DNA from: Sulfuricella sp. | Lineage (GTDB): Bacteria; Pseudomonadota; Gammaproteobacteria; Burkholderiales; Sulfuricellaceae | Reading direction: 5' to 3' | DNA length: 17,414 bases | NCBI GenBank assembly: GCA_041651995.1 | Contig: JBAZID010000020.1 | Coordinates: 1-17,414, forward strand | Part shown: piece after piece, positions 1 to 6,455 of the stretch | How positions within the stretch are numbered: the stretch's first letter is position 1 | How the letters are laid out: every line of letters begins with the position of its first letter | Translations under genes and position numbers: made by a program | Notes under the pieces: generated by a model | What the model was told of the DNA's origin: nothing | What the model saw: the letters and a program-made list of their open reading frames with translations, nothing else | Database searches by the model: none

Positions 1-401
1 CCATCCACCGCCCCCTTCGGGGGTTCCCTGCGCTGCTCGTCAAGCCGGGCGGCTGCGCAACTCGCGCTACGCGCTCAGACAGTGCTCGCCGACTGCCCCC
101 GGCTTGCCTGTGCTGCTCGGCGGTGGACCGAGGGGAGTTTGTCGCGGCACGACCGTCTGGTCTTCGGCCAAGTTGAAGTGAACAGCCTTTTTGTCGGCGC
201 CGAGCGTGGAAACACCACCCAACTTCCCCTCTGCGCCGCTTCGGGTTGACAGGAGAATTGGGGGATGTCGGCTGCGCCCTGTTTGAGCTCCGCGGCAGGG
301 CACGTCTTGTGTGCCCTGCTAGGGCGAGTTGCGCAGACGCCCAATTCGCCTGACAAACCGAAGGAACCCGCAGGGCGGCGCAGCGGGGGGCCCTTTTCTT
401 T

Positions 402-437
402 GGTTTCTTTCTTTTGGGCAAGCAAAAGAAAGAAACC
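402..437. repeat. Perfect 15-bp A/T-rich hairpin
   Basis: GGTTTCTTTCTTTTG at 402-416 is the exact reverse complement of bases 423-437, with a 6-base loop (GGCAAG). The stem is purine-rich on one strand and pyrimidine-rich on the other. It may be the core of the repeat family filling 1-500. It could also slow transcription arriving from recQ, but a classic T-run after the stem is missing. Confidence 0.7.
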
Positions 438-458
438 CGCTGCCGGGCGGCCCCGGCA
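411..458 (-). terminator. Possible recQ terminator
   Basis: On the minus strand, 42 bases after the recQ stop, there is a 7-bp GC stem (TGCCGGG/CCCGGCA, 452-458 and 441-447) with a 4-base loop. A T-rich tract (GGTTTCTTTCTTTTG) follows a few bases later. The layout resembles an intrinsic terminator, but the T tract is interrupted and begins late. It also overlaps the A/T-rich hairpin at 402-437. Confidence 0.35.
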
Positions 459-500
459 ATCAAACATCCGCGAAGCACATTCCAAGTACTGAAGTGGAAT

Positions 501-2345
501 TTACCCCGCACCATCTCCCGCATCCTCCAGCACCTGCAAAAACTCATCCCCGTACCTTGCCAGCTTGGCCTGCCCCACGCCGCTGATCTGGCCCATCTCG
601 GTGAGGCTGGCGGGGCGGCGGTTGAGGATTTCCAGGAGGGTGCTGTCGTGGAAGATGACATAGGGCGGCACGCCCTGCTCGCGCGCCAGCTCGGTGCGCC
701 TGGCCTTGAGAGCGAGCCACAGCGGGTCTTCGTTGGCGCCGGCGAAGGCTTCGCGGGCGCGGGCGCCGCGTTCGGCCTTGCTGGCGCGGCTCTTTTTGAC
801 CGGCTCGGCATCGCGCCGCAGCCACACTTCGCGCTCGCCGCGCAGCACCGGGCGGGCGTCTTCGGTGAGTTTCAGGCCGCCGTAGGCTTCCATGTCGGCT
901 TCCAGCAGCCCGCCCGCAACCAGCTGGCGGAACACGCTGCTCCACTGCGCCTGGTTGAGCGACTGGCCGATGCCGAAGGTGCTGAGCTGATGATGATTGA
1001 ATTGCTCGACTTTTGCGCTGGCCTTGCCCAGCAGCACGTCGATCAGGTGGACCACGCCGAAGCGCTGGCCGGTGCGGTAGACGCAGGAGAGCGCCATGCG
1101 CGCGGCCTCGGTGGCGTCCCAGTTGTCTACCGGTTCGAGGCAGTTGTCGCACTGGGCGCAATCGCCCGGATGCTCCTCGCCGAAGTAGCGCAGGAGGGTC
1201 TGGTGGCGGCAGGCGGTGGATTCGCAGAAGCCCAGCAGGGCGTCGAGTTTCTGCCGCTCCACTCGCTTGCGCTCCTCTGGCGCGTCGCCGGAATCGAGCA
1301 TCTGGCGCATCGACACCACGTCGCCCAGGCCGTAGGCCATCCATGCGTTGGCGGGCAGGCCGTCGCGCCCGGCGCGGCCGGTTTCCTGGTAGTAGCCCTC
1401 CATGCTCTTGGGCAGGTCGAGGTGGGCGACGAAGCGCACGTTGGGCTTGTCGATGCCCATGCCGAAGGCCACCGTGGCCACCATGATCACCCCCTCCTCG
1501 CGCAGGAATCTTCTTTGGTTCGCGTTACGCGTGGCGGCGTCGAGCCCGGCGTGGTAGGGCAGCGCGTCCCAGCCTTTTTCCTTGAGCCAGGCGGCGGTTT
1601 CCTCGACTTTCTTGCGCGACAGGCAGTAGACGATGCCGGCGTCGTTGGCATGCTCGGCTTCGAGGAAGGCCTGCAACTGCTGGCGCGCATTGTTCTTGTG
1701 TGTCACGCGGTAGCGGATGTTGGGGCGGTCGAAGCTGGAAACGAACTGGCGCGCGGCTTCGAGGTTCAGGCGTTCCACGATCTCGCGCCGGGTGGGCGCG
1801 TCCGCCGTGGCGGTGAGCGCGATGCGCGGCACCGCGGGGAAGCGCTCGTGCAATACCGTCAGGGCGCGGTACTCGGGGCGGAAATCGTGGCCCCACTGCG
1901 ACACGCAATGCGCCTCGTCGATGGCGAACAGCGCCAGTCCCGGCCCATCCTGCACCTGTTCCAGGGTATTGAGGAAATTCGCCAGCAGCAGCCGTTCCGG
2001 CGCCACGTAGAGCATGTCCAGTTCGCCACGCACCAGCGCGATGAACACCTCGCGCGCCGCTTCGGCAGACAGGCTGGAATTGTAGAAGGCGGCTTTGACG
2101 CCGAGCTGGCGCAGGGCGTCGACCTGGTCCTGCATCAGGGCGATCAGCGGCGACACAACGATGCCGACGCCGCGCCGCAACAGGGAAGGAATCTGGTAAC
2201 ACAGCGACTTGCCGCCGCCGGTGGGCATCAGCACCAGGGCGTCGCCGCCGCCCGCGACATGCTCGACGATGGCCTGCTGCTCGCCGCGGAAGGTATCGTA
2301 GCCAAAAACGTCGTGGAGGATTTGCTGGGTGGAGTGTGCAGGCAT
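501..2345 (-). CDS. recQ: ATP-dependent DNA helicase RecQ
   Basis: This is a 3'-5' DNA helicase of the RecQ family, acting in recombinational repair and restart of stalled forks. At 614 residues it is close to the roughly 610 of E. coli RecQ. Visible parts in order are motif 0 (FGYDTFRGEQQ, 14-24), Walker A (MPTGGGKS, 40-47), the DEAH box (143-146) followed by CVSQWGHDFRPEYR, motif VI (ETGRAGRDG), the zinc-binding cysteines (CESTAC...CAQCDNC), a winged helix, and a C-terminal HRDC domain over about the last 80 residues. The ATG at 2345 gives the expected N-terminus, but no Shine-Dalgarno precedes it. A TACAAT box lies only 7 bases upstream of the ATG, so the transcript may be almost leaderless. 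yedI lies upstream on the same strand, separated by a repeat, so recQ is probably transcribed on its own. Confidence 0.97.
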   Translation of the reverse strand: MPAHSTQQILHDVFGYDTFRGEQQAIVEHVAGGGDALVLMPTGGGKSLCYQIPSLLRRGVGIVVSPLIALMQDQVDALRQLGVKAAFYNSSLSAEAAREVFIALVRGELDMLYVAPERLLLANFLNTLEQVQDGPGLALFAIDEAHCVSQWGHDFRPEYRALTVLHERFPAVPRIALTATADAPTRREIVERLNLEAARQFVSSFDRPNIRYRVTHKNNARQQLQAFLEAEHANDAGIVYCLSRKKVEETAAWLKEKGWDALPYHAGLDAATRNANQRRFLREEGVIMVATVAFGMGIDKPNVRFVAHLDLPKSMEGYYQETGRAGRDGLPANAWMAYGLGDVVSMRQMLDSGDAPEERKRVERQKLDALLGFCESTACRHQTLLRYFGEEHPGDCAQCDNCLEPVDNWDATEAARMALSCVYRTGQRFGVVHLIDVLLGKASAKVEQFNHHQLSTFGIGQSLNQAQWSSVFRQLVAGGLLEADMEAYGGLKLTEDARPVLRGEREVWLRRDAEPVKKSRASKAERGARAREAFAGANEDPLWLALKARRTELAREQGVPPYVIFHDSTLLEILNRRPASLTEMGQISGVGQAKLARYGDEFLQVLEDAGDGAG

Positions 2346-2352
2346 GGGCGCT

Positions 2353-2358
2353 ATTGTA
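2353..2358 (-). promoter_or_regulatory. Candidate recQ -10 box
   Basis: TACAAT is read on the minus strand, ending 7 bases before the recQ ATG. No good -35 is seen at 16-18 bases. If this box is used, the mRNA would start at or next to the ATG. The call rests on the -10 match alone. Confidence 0.3.
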
Positions 2359-2411
2359 CCGCGGGGAAAAATACCCGCTCCACTTTATCCGGGCTCATGG
2401 CAAGCGAGCTT

Positions 2412-2565
2412 GCCCCCCCTCTCCCCATTCGCCCCCTCTCCCCAACCCCTCCCCCGCGTGGGGGGAGGGGCTTCAGCTCCCCTCACCTTGCGCGGACGAT
2501 GGTGGCAGCCGGAGGGGCTTCAACTCCCCTCGCCCCTTGCGGGAGAGGGGCCGGGGGAGAGGGGA
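2412..2565. repeat. C/G-rich palindromic repeat between yedI and recQ
   Basis: This intergenic palindromic element alternates C-rich and G-rich tracts. A perfect 10-bp hairpin, CCCCTCCCCC/GGGGGAGGGG, lies at 2446-2455 and 2461-2470. A second stem-loop follows around 2525-2550 (CCCCTC...GAGGGG). The outer CCCCTCTCCCC-type tracts on the left pair with GGGGAGAGGGG on the right. The two halves share a near-direct repeat (GGAGGGGCTTCAGCTCCCCT at 2464-2483 and GGAGGGGCTTCAACTCCCCT at 2511-2530), which suggests an internal duplication of about 47 bases. Repeats of this CCCTCTCC/GGAGAGGG type are widespread in proteobacterial intergenic regions, by my recollection. It could end yedI transcription on the minus strand. 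Confidence 0.75.
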
Positions 2566-2584
2566 AAATGGGAGAGAGGGGGTA

Positions 2585-3523
2585 TTACCCCTGCTCCCCG
2601 ACCGCCCGCCAGACGCGCGCGCCAATCGTAACGCTGGCAAGCACTACCGCTCCCGCCGCAATCCCTGCCACGGCATCCAGCAGCAGCGGGACTGCGGCTT
2701 CCAGTACCCCGCCAATACCGGGGATGCCACTGACACTGTGTGCCACTGAATGAACCAGTTCGTGCCCGCCGGGCATGCCGTGAACCAGGATGCCGCCGCC
2801 CACCAGGAACATGGCGGCGGTGCCGACGATGGCGAGCCCTTTCATCAGGTAAGGGGCCAGGCGCAGAATGGCGGCGCCGATGCCGCGCCGGATGCCGGGC
2901 TTCTGGCTGAGATAGAGGCCGGCGTCGTCGAGCTTGACGATCCCGGCCACCAGGCCGTAAACGCCGACCGTCATGATGACCGCGATCCCCGCCAGCACCG
3001 ACAATTGCAGCGCAAATGAAGCGTTTGCCACCGTCCCCAGCGTGATGGTGATGATTTCGGCGGAGAGAATGAAGTCGGTGCGGATGGCGCCCTCGATTTT
3101 TTCCTTCTCGAAGGCGACCATGTCCACGGCGGGATTGCTCAAGGCCCCCACCAGGCCCTCGTGATGTGCGGCGTCTTCCGGCTTGCCGTGCATCAGCTTG
3201 TGCGCCAGCTTTTCGAAGCCCTCGTAGCACAGGAATGCCCCACCCAACATCAGCAGCGGCGTCACTGCCCAGGGTACGAAGGCGCTGATGGCCAGCGCGG
3301 CTGGCACCAGGATCAGCTTGTTTCTGAAAGATCCTTTGGCCACTGCCCACACCACCGGCAATTCACGGTCGGCCTGGACGCCGGCCACCTGCTGGGCGTT
3401 CAACGCCAGGTCATCGCCCAGCACCCCGGCGGTTTTCTGGCCCGCGACCTTGGTCATGAGCGCCACGTCGTCGAGGATGGCGGCGATGTCGTCGAGCAGG
3501 GCTAAAAGGCTGGCTCCGGCCAT
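2585..3523 (-). CDS. yedI: DUF808 / YedI family inner-membrane protein
   Basis: This is an integral membrane protein of the DUF808 (YedI) family, whose biochemical function is not established. At 312 residues it is close to E. coli YedI (about 305). The N-terminus MAGASLLALLDDIAAILDDV, the KTAGVLGDDLALNAQQV block and RELPVVWAVAKGS are characteristic of the family. Hydrophobic segments suitable for membrane helices follow (near LILVPAALAISAFVPWAVTP, ITITLGTVANASFALQLSVL, MTVGVYGLVAGIV, GLAIVGTAAMFLVGGGI and the C-terminal AVAGIAAGAVVLASVTIGA). The ATG at 3523 is supported by AGGAAGGA a few bases upstream. recQ lies 239 bases downstream across a palindromic repeat, so co-transcription is unlikely. 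Confidence 0.93.
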   Translation of the reverse strand: MAGASLLALLDDIAAILDDVALMTKVAGQKTAGVLGDDLALNAQQVAGVQADRELPVVWAVAKGSFRNKLILVPAALAISAFVPWAVTPLLMLGGAFLCYEGFEKLAHKLMHGKPEDAAHHEGLVGALSNPAVDMVAFEKEKIEGAIRTDFILSAEIITITLGTVANASFALQLSVLAGIAVIMTVGVYGLVAGIVKLDDAGLYLSQKPGIRRGIGAAILRLAPYLMKGLAIVGTAAMFLVGGGILVHGMPGGHELVHSVAHSVSGIPGIGGVLEAAVPLLLDAVAGIAAGAVVLASVTIGARVWRAVGEQG

Positions 3524-3556
3524 GGGTTTCCTTCCTGTTTATCCTATAAAAAGCAG

Positions 3557-3730
3557 TTAACCACGGAGTTCACGGAGAACACGGAGTAAAAACAATAGAT
3601 AGCATGATATTTGCCATTCACCCCTTGGGGGAGACCATAAATTTCCGCAAACTGCCTTTGCGAGTTGGGCGACAAGTCGCCCATCCCTGCCTACCCCGCT
3701 TCTCCGTGTTCTCCGTGCCCTCCGTGGTTA
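3557..3730. repeat. CACGGAG inverted-repeat element, copy 1
   Basis: The left arm (3557-3586) starts TTAACCACGGAG and continues as 9-base units of the CACGGAGNN type. The right arm (3700-3730) is its imperfect reverse complement and ends CCGTGGTTA. The 113-base core contains a separate perfect hairpin, TGGGCGAC/GTCGCCCA (3666-3673 and 3676-3683). The same arms occur again at 11450-11556 with an unrelated core. This repeat type is widespread in bacterial intergenic DNA, by my recollection, and its origin is unclear. It fills most of the gap between modC and yedI. Confidence 0.8.
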
Positions 3731-3758
3731 CCGAACTGAGGTTTTTAGGTTTATGGTT

Positions 3759-4835
3759 TCAGTCGAGCAGGGCCACGGATTTGACCTGGGCATAAAGAGA
3801 CATGCCCGGTTCGAGGCCGAGCAGGGCGCCGGATTTTTTCGTAATACCGGCCAGCAGCGGGGTTCCGGCGGCATCCAGGCGCACCAGCAGCTTGGCTGGG
3901 GAATCTTCGGCGATGGCCGTCACCGTGACCGGAAAAATGTTCAGGATGCTGGTGCCGCTGTGGCGTTCCAGGCTCAGGCTCACGTCGCGCGCATGCACGC
4001 GCAGGCGCTTGGGCTGGCCGGGCGGGCAGGCGACGCGCGGCACGGCAAAGCGCCCGCCGGGAAAGTCCAGCCAGCTCAGGTGATAGGGCTCGTCGTGGCC
4101 GCCCACCACGGTATCCACCACCACCCCGGCCTGTTCGCCGTGGCTCAGGGACAAGTCCAGGCGCGCCAGCATTTCGTGCAGCTCGCCGCTGGCGACCACC
4201 CTGCCCTGTTCCAGCAGCACCAGGTGGTCGGCCAGGCGCGCCACTTCGTCGGGCGAATGGCTGACGTAGAGCACCGGGATAGCCAGCTCCCGATGCAGGC
4301 GTTCCAGATAGGGCAGGATCTCGCTCTTGCTGGCCTGATCCAGCGCCGCCAGCGGCTCGTCCATCAGCAGCAGGCGCGGCGCGGCCAGCAGGGCGCGGCC
4401 CATGGCCACGCGCTGGCGCTCGCCGCCCGACAGGCGCGCCGGTTTTCTGTCCAGCAGCGGGCCGATGCCCAGCAGCTCGACCACCTGCTCGAAATCCTGG
4501 CGCCGCTCCTGCGGCGGCACACGTTTCCAGCCATATTCCAGGTTGCCGCGCACGCCCAGATGCGGAAACAGGGCGGCATCCTGAAAAACATAGCCCACCG
4601 CGCGCCGGTGAGGCGGCAGGAACAGGCCGCGCGCGCTGTCCTGCCAGCATTCGCCGTTGACCGTGAGCTGCCCGGCCGCTTTCGCCTCCAGCCCCGCCAC
4701 GCAGCGCAGCAGCGAGGTCTTGCCCGAACCGGAAGGCCCGATCAGGCCGGTGATGCCCCTGGCCGGCGCCGCGAATTCGGCCTCCAGGCCGAAACTGCCC
4801 AGCGGCAGGGAAAATCGGGCTTCAATGCCGCTCAC
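3759..4835 (-). CDS. modC: Molybdate ABC transporter, ATP-binding protein ModC
   Basis: This is the ATPase that drives molybdate import with ModA and ModB at the inner membrane. Its 358 residues match the usual ModC length (about 350). Visible are Walker A (GPSGSGKT, 33-40), the Q-loop (Q85), the ABC signature LSGGERQ (135-141), Walker B LLLMDEP (155-161), the D-loop LAALD and the switch histidine in VLYVSHSPDE. The C-terminal part, from about residue 290 (SILNIFPVTVTAI to LYAQVKSVALLD), is the Mop/TOBE-type oxyanion domain typical of ModC and absent from most other importers. The start is GTG at 4835. It overlaps the modB stop (GTGA), which indicates translational coupling. It is the last gene of modABC. 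No modE or molybdenum-cofactor gene is visible nearby. Confidence 0.97.
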   Translation of the reverse strand: MSGIEARFSLPLGSFGLEAEFAAPARGITGLIGPSGSGKTSLLRCVAGLEAKAAGQLTVNGECWQDSARGLFLPPHRRAVGYVFQDAALFPHLGVRGNLEYGWKRVPPQERRQDFEQVVELLGIGPLLDRKPARLSGGERQRVAMGRALLAAPRLLLMDEPLAALDQASKSEILPYLERLHRELAIPVLYVSHSPDEVARLADHLVLLEQGRVVASGELHEMLARLDLSLSHGEQAGVVVDTVVGGHDEPYHLSWLDFPGGRFAVPRVACPPGQPKRLRVHARDVSLSLERHSGTSILNIFPVTVTAIAEDSPAKLLVRLDAAGTPLLAGITKKSGALLGLEPGMSLYAQVKSVALLD

Positions 4836-5509
4836 CCTGCCCTCCCCTGGCCATTGGGCCGGAAAGCATACAGAGCGAGCAGCACCAGGAAGGAAAACAG
4901 CAGCAGCCCGCCGGCCAGCCAGTGCGCCTGGCCGTATTCCATGGCTTCCACATGGTCGTAGATCGCCACCGACAGCACCCGGCTCACGCCGGGGATGTTG
5001 CCGCCTATCATCAGCACCACGCCGAATTCACCCACGGTATGGGCAAAACCGAGAATCGCGGCAGTCAGAAAACCGGGTTTCGCCAGCGGCAGCACCACGC
5101 TGAAGAAGCGGTCGAGCGGCCCGGCGCGCAGGGTGGCCGCGGCTTCCAGCGGCCGCTCGCCGATCGCCTCGAAGGCATTCTGTAGCGGCTGCACCACGAA
5201 AGGCAGGGAATACACCACCGAGCCCAGCACCAGGCCGGGGAAAGTGAACGGCAGCGTCCCCCAGCCCAGCATGAGCGTGAACTGCCCGAGCGGCCCCTCG
5301 GGGCCGAGCGCGACCAGCAGGTAGAAACCGATCACCGTCGGCGGCAGCACCAGCGGCAGCGCCACCACCGCCGCCAGCGGCCCCTTGAGCCAGGAAGTGG
5401 TGCGCGCCAGCCACCAGGCCAGCGGCGTGCCGATCAGCAGCAGCACCAGGGTGGTGACGGAAGCCAGCTTGAGCGTGAGCCAGATCGGGGCGGGATCGAA
5501 AAGGGGCAT
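4832..5509 (-). CDS. modB: Molybdate ABC transporter permease ModB
   Basis: This is the membrane channel subunit of the molybdate importer. It has 225 residues, the standard ModB length, and about five predicted membrane helices. The cytoplasmic EAA loop that docks onto ModC is visible at about 122-147 (EAAATLRAGPLDRFFSVVLP). The family pattern LPLVLPPTVIGFYLL is at about 51-65 and HTVGEFGVVLMIGGNIPG at about 157-174. The ATG at 5509 lies 3 bases after the modA stop, and the gene's end overlaps the modC start by 4 bases, so the three genes are clearly one operon. Nothing is truncated. Confidence 0.97.
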   Translation of the reverse strand: MPLFDPAPIWLTLKLASVTTLVLLLIGTPLAWWLARTTSWLKGPLAAVVALPLVLPPTVIGFYLLVALGPEGPLGQFTLMLGWGTLPFTFPGLVLGSVVYSLPFVVQPLQNAFEAIGERPLEAAATLRAGPLDRFFSVVLPLAKPGFLTAAILGFAHTVGEFGVVLMIGGNIPGVSRVLSVAIYDHVEAMEYGQAHWLAGGLLLFSFLVLLALYAFRPNGQGRAG

Positions 5510-5512
5510 GGA

Positions 5513-6265
5513 TCAGGGCAGCTCGTAACCGAAGGACTGGATAATGGCGGCGGCCTTCGGGCTCCCGAGATAAGCCATGAACTGCCCGGCGGCGGCCTTG
5601 CCCCGGCCTTTGGCCAGCAGCACCGCATCCTGGCGGATCGGCGTGTAAAGCGCCTGCGGCACCAGCCACAACGAACCGCGGATTTCACCGCTCTCGTTCC
5701 TGACCTGCGACAGCGCGACAAAGCCCAGCTCGGCGTTGCCGCTGGCGACGAATTGGTAGGCCTGGGCAATGCTTTCGCCCTGCACCAGCCTGGGCTGGAG
5801 CGTCTGTCGCAAGCCCTGCCGCTCCATCAGTTCGCGCGCGGCAGCGCCATAAGGCGCCGTTTTGGGATTGGCGACGGCCAGGCGGGTAAAGCCGCCGCCG
5901 CGCAACACCTCGCCCTTGTCATCGACATAGCCCGGCCGGGGCGACCACAGCACCAGCTTGCCGATGGCGTAAGTCGTGCGCGAACCGGCTACGGCATGGC
6001 CTTCCTTTTCCAGCCTTAGAGGAATCTCGTCATCGGCGGAAAGAAAAACCTCGAACGGCGCACCGCTGGCAATCTGGGCGTAGAACTTGCCGCTCGATCC
6101 CGACGAGAGCAGCAACTGATGCCCCGTATCGCGCTGGAAAGCGGCGGCAATGCGCGCCATGGGCTGGCTGAAATTGGAGGCCACCGCCACCTGCACGGTA
6201 TCGGCAGCGGCGGAGAAGGCAAGCAGCCAGGCCAGGGCGAAAAGACTAAATTTCAGGAGTTTCAA
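5513..6265 (-). CDS. modA: Periplasmic molybdate-binding protein ModA
   Basis: This is the periplasmic receptor that hands molybdate (and probably tungstate) to ModBC. It has 250 residues with a Sec signal peptide at about 1-21 (KLLKFSLFALAWLLAFSAAA, then DTVQVAVASNF). Family motifs are ASNFSQPM, SSGSSGKFYAQI with GAPFEVFLSADD, and NPKTAPYG. The start appears to be TTG at 6265. No in-frame ATG or GTG lies upstream before a TAA stop, and starting later would destroy the signal peptide. GAAG about 8 bases upstream is a weak ribosome site. It is the first gene of modABC, with a promoter at 6310-6337. A short leader of about 38 bases leaves no room for a molybdenum-cofactor riboswitch. Confidence 0.95.
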   Translation of the reverse strand: MKLLKFSLFALAWLLAFSAAADTVQVAVASNFSQPMARIAAAFQRDTGHQLLLSSGSSGKFYAQIASGAPFEVFLSADDEIPLRLEKEGHAVAGSRTTYAIGKLVLWSPRPGYVDDKGEVLRGGGFTRLAVANPKTAPYGAAARELMERQGLRQTLQPRLVQGESIAQAYQFVASGNAELGFVALSQVRNESGEIRGSLWLVPQALYTPIRQDAVLLAKGRGKAAAGQFMAYLGSPKAAAIIQSFGYELP

Positions 6266-6309
6266 GATGGATACTTCAGGAAGATCAAACCGCGCCGAAA
6301 CAAAAAATG

Positions 6310-6337
6310 TTTATACAATGAAACGATCATAACTCAA
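6310..6337 (-). promoter_or_regulatory. Sigma70-type promoter of modABC
   Basis: On the minus strand, TTGAGT (6337-6332) and TATAAA (6315-6310) are separated by 16 bases. This gives a predicted start about 38 bases before the modA start codon. The surrounding DNA is markedly A/T-rich compared with the genes. I looked for a ModE-type palindrome over it and saw none that was convincing. Confidence 0.55.
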
Positions 6338-6455
6338 ATTTATCAGACATCCGCAGCGGCAGATTTTGTGCAATGCCAGGGTCGAACGTAAAGGAACCCC
6401 TGAACAAGTCAAACATTGATCGCGGCGAACGTCGGGCCGCGCGCCAATACGCGCT

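Larger units (their letters stand above)
1..500. repeat. Gene-free repetitive/palindromic block
   Basis: No convincing gene is present in these 500 bases. Short frames exist on both strands, but they are low-complexity, lack ribosome sites and overlap one another. The stretch is rich in nested inverted repeats. TCCACCGCC (4-12) is matched by GGCGGTGGA (119-127), with a large imperfect palindrome between them. A 15-bp stem lies at 402-416/423-437 and a 7-bp GC stem at 441-447/452-458. From memory, similar sequence recurs many times in beta- and gammaproteobacterial chromosomes and is often mis-annotated as small hypothetical proteins. Here it fills the space downstream of recQ. Its role is unknown. 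Confidence 0.6.

Noticed and set aside
414..2753. Very long open frame on the plus strand (about 779 codons)
   Set aside because: It lies opposite recQ, has an Ala/Gly/His/Gln-rich composition without domains, and is explained by high-GC codon bias on the other strand.
3753..4961. 402-codon plus-strand frame opposite modC
   Set aside because: Same pattern of antisense shadow; all ModC motifs are intact on the minus strand.
6266..6455. Molybdenum-cofactor riboswitch or ModE site upstream of modA
   Set aside because: The predicted leader is only about 38 bases and no ModE-like palindrome was evident.
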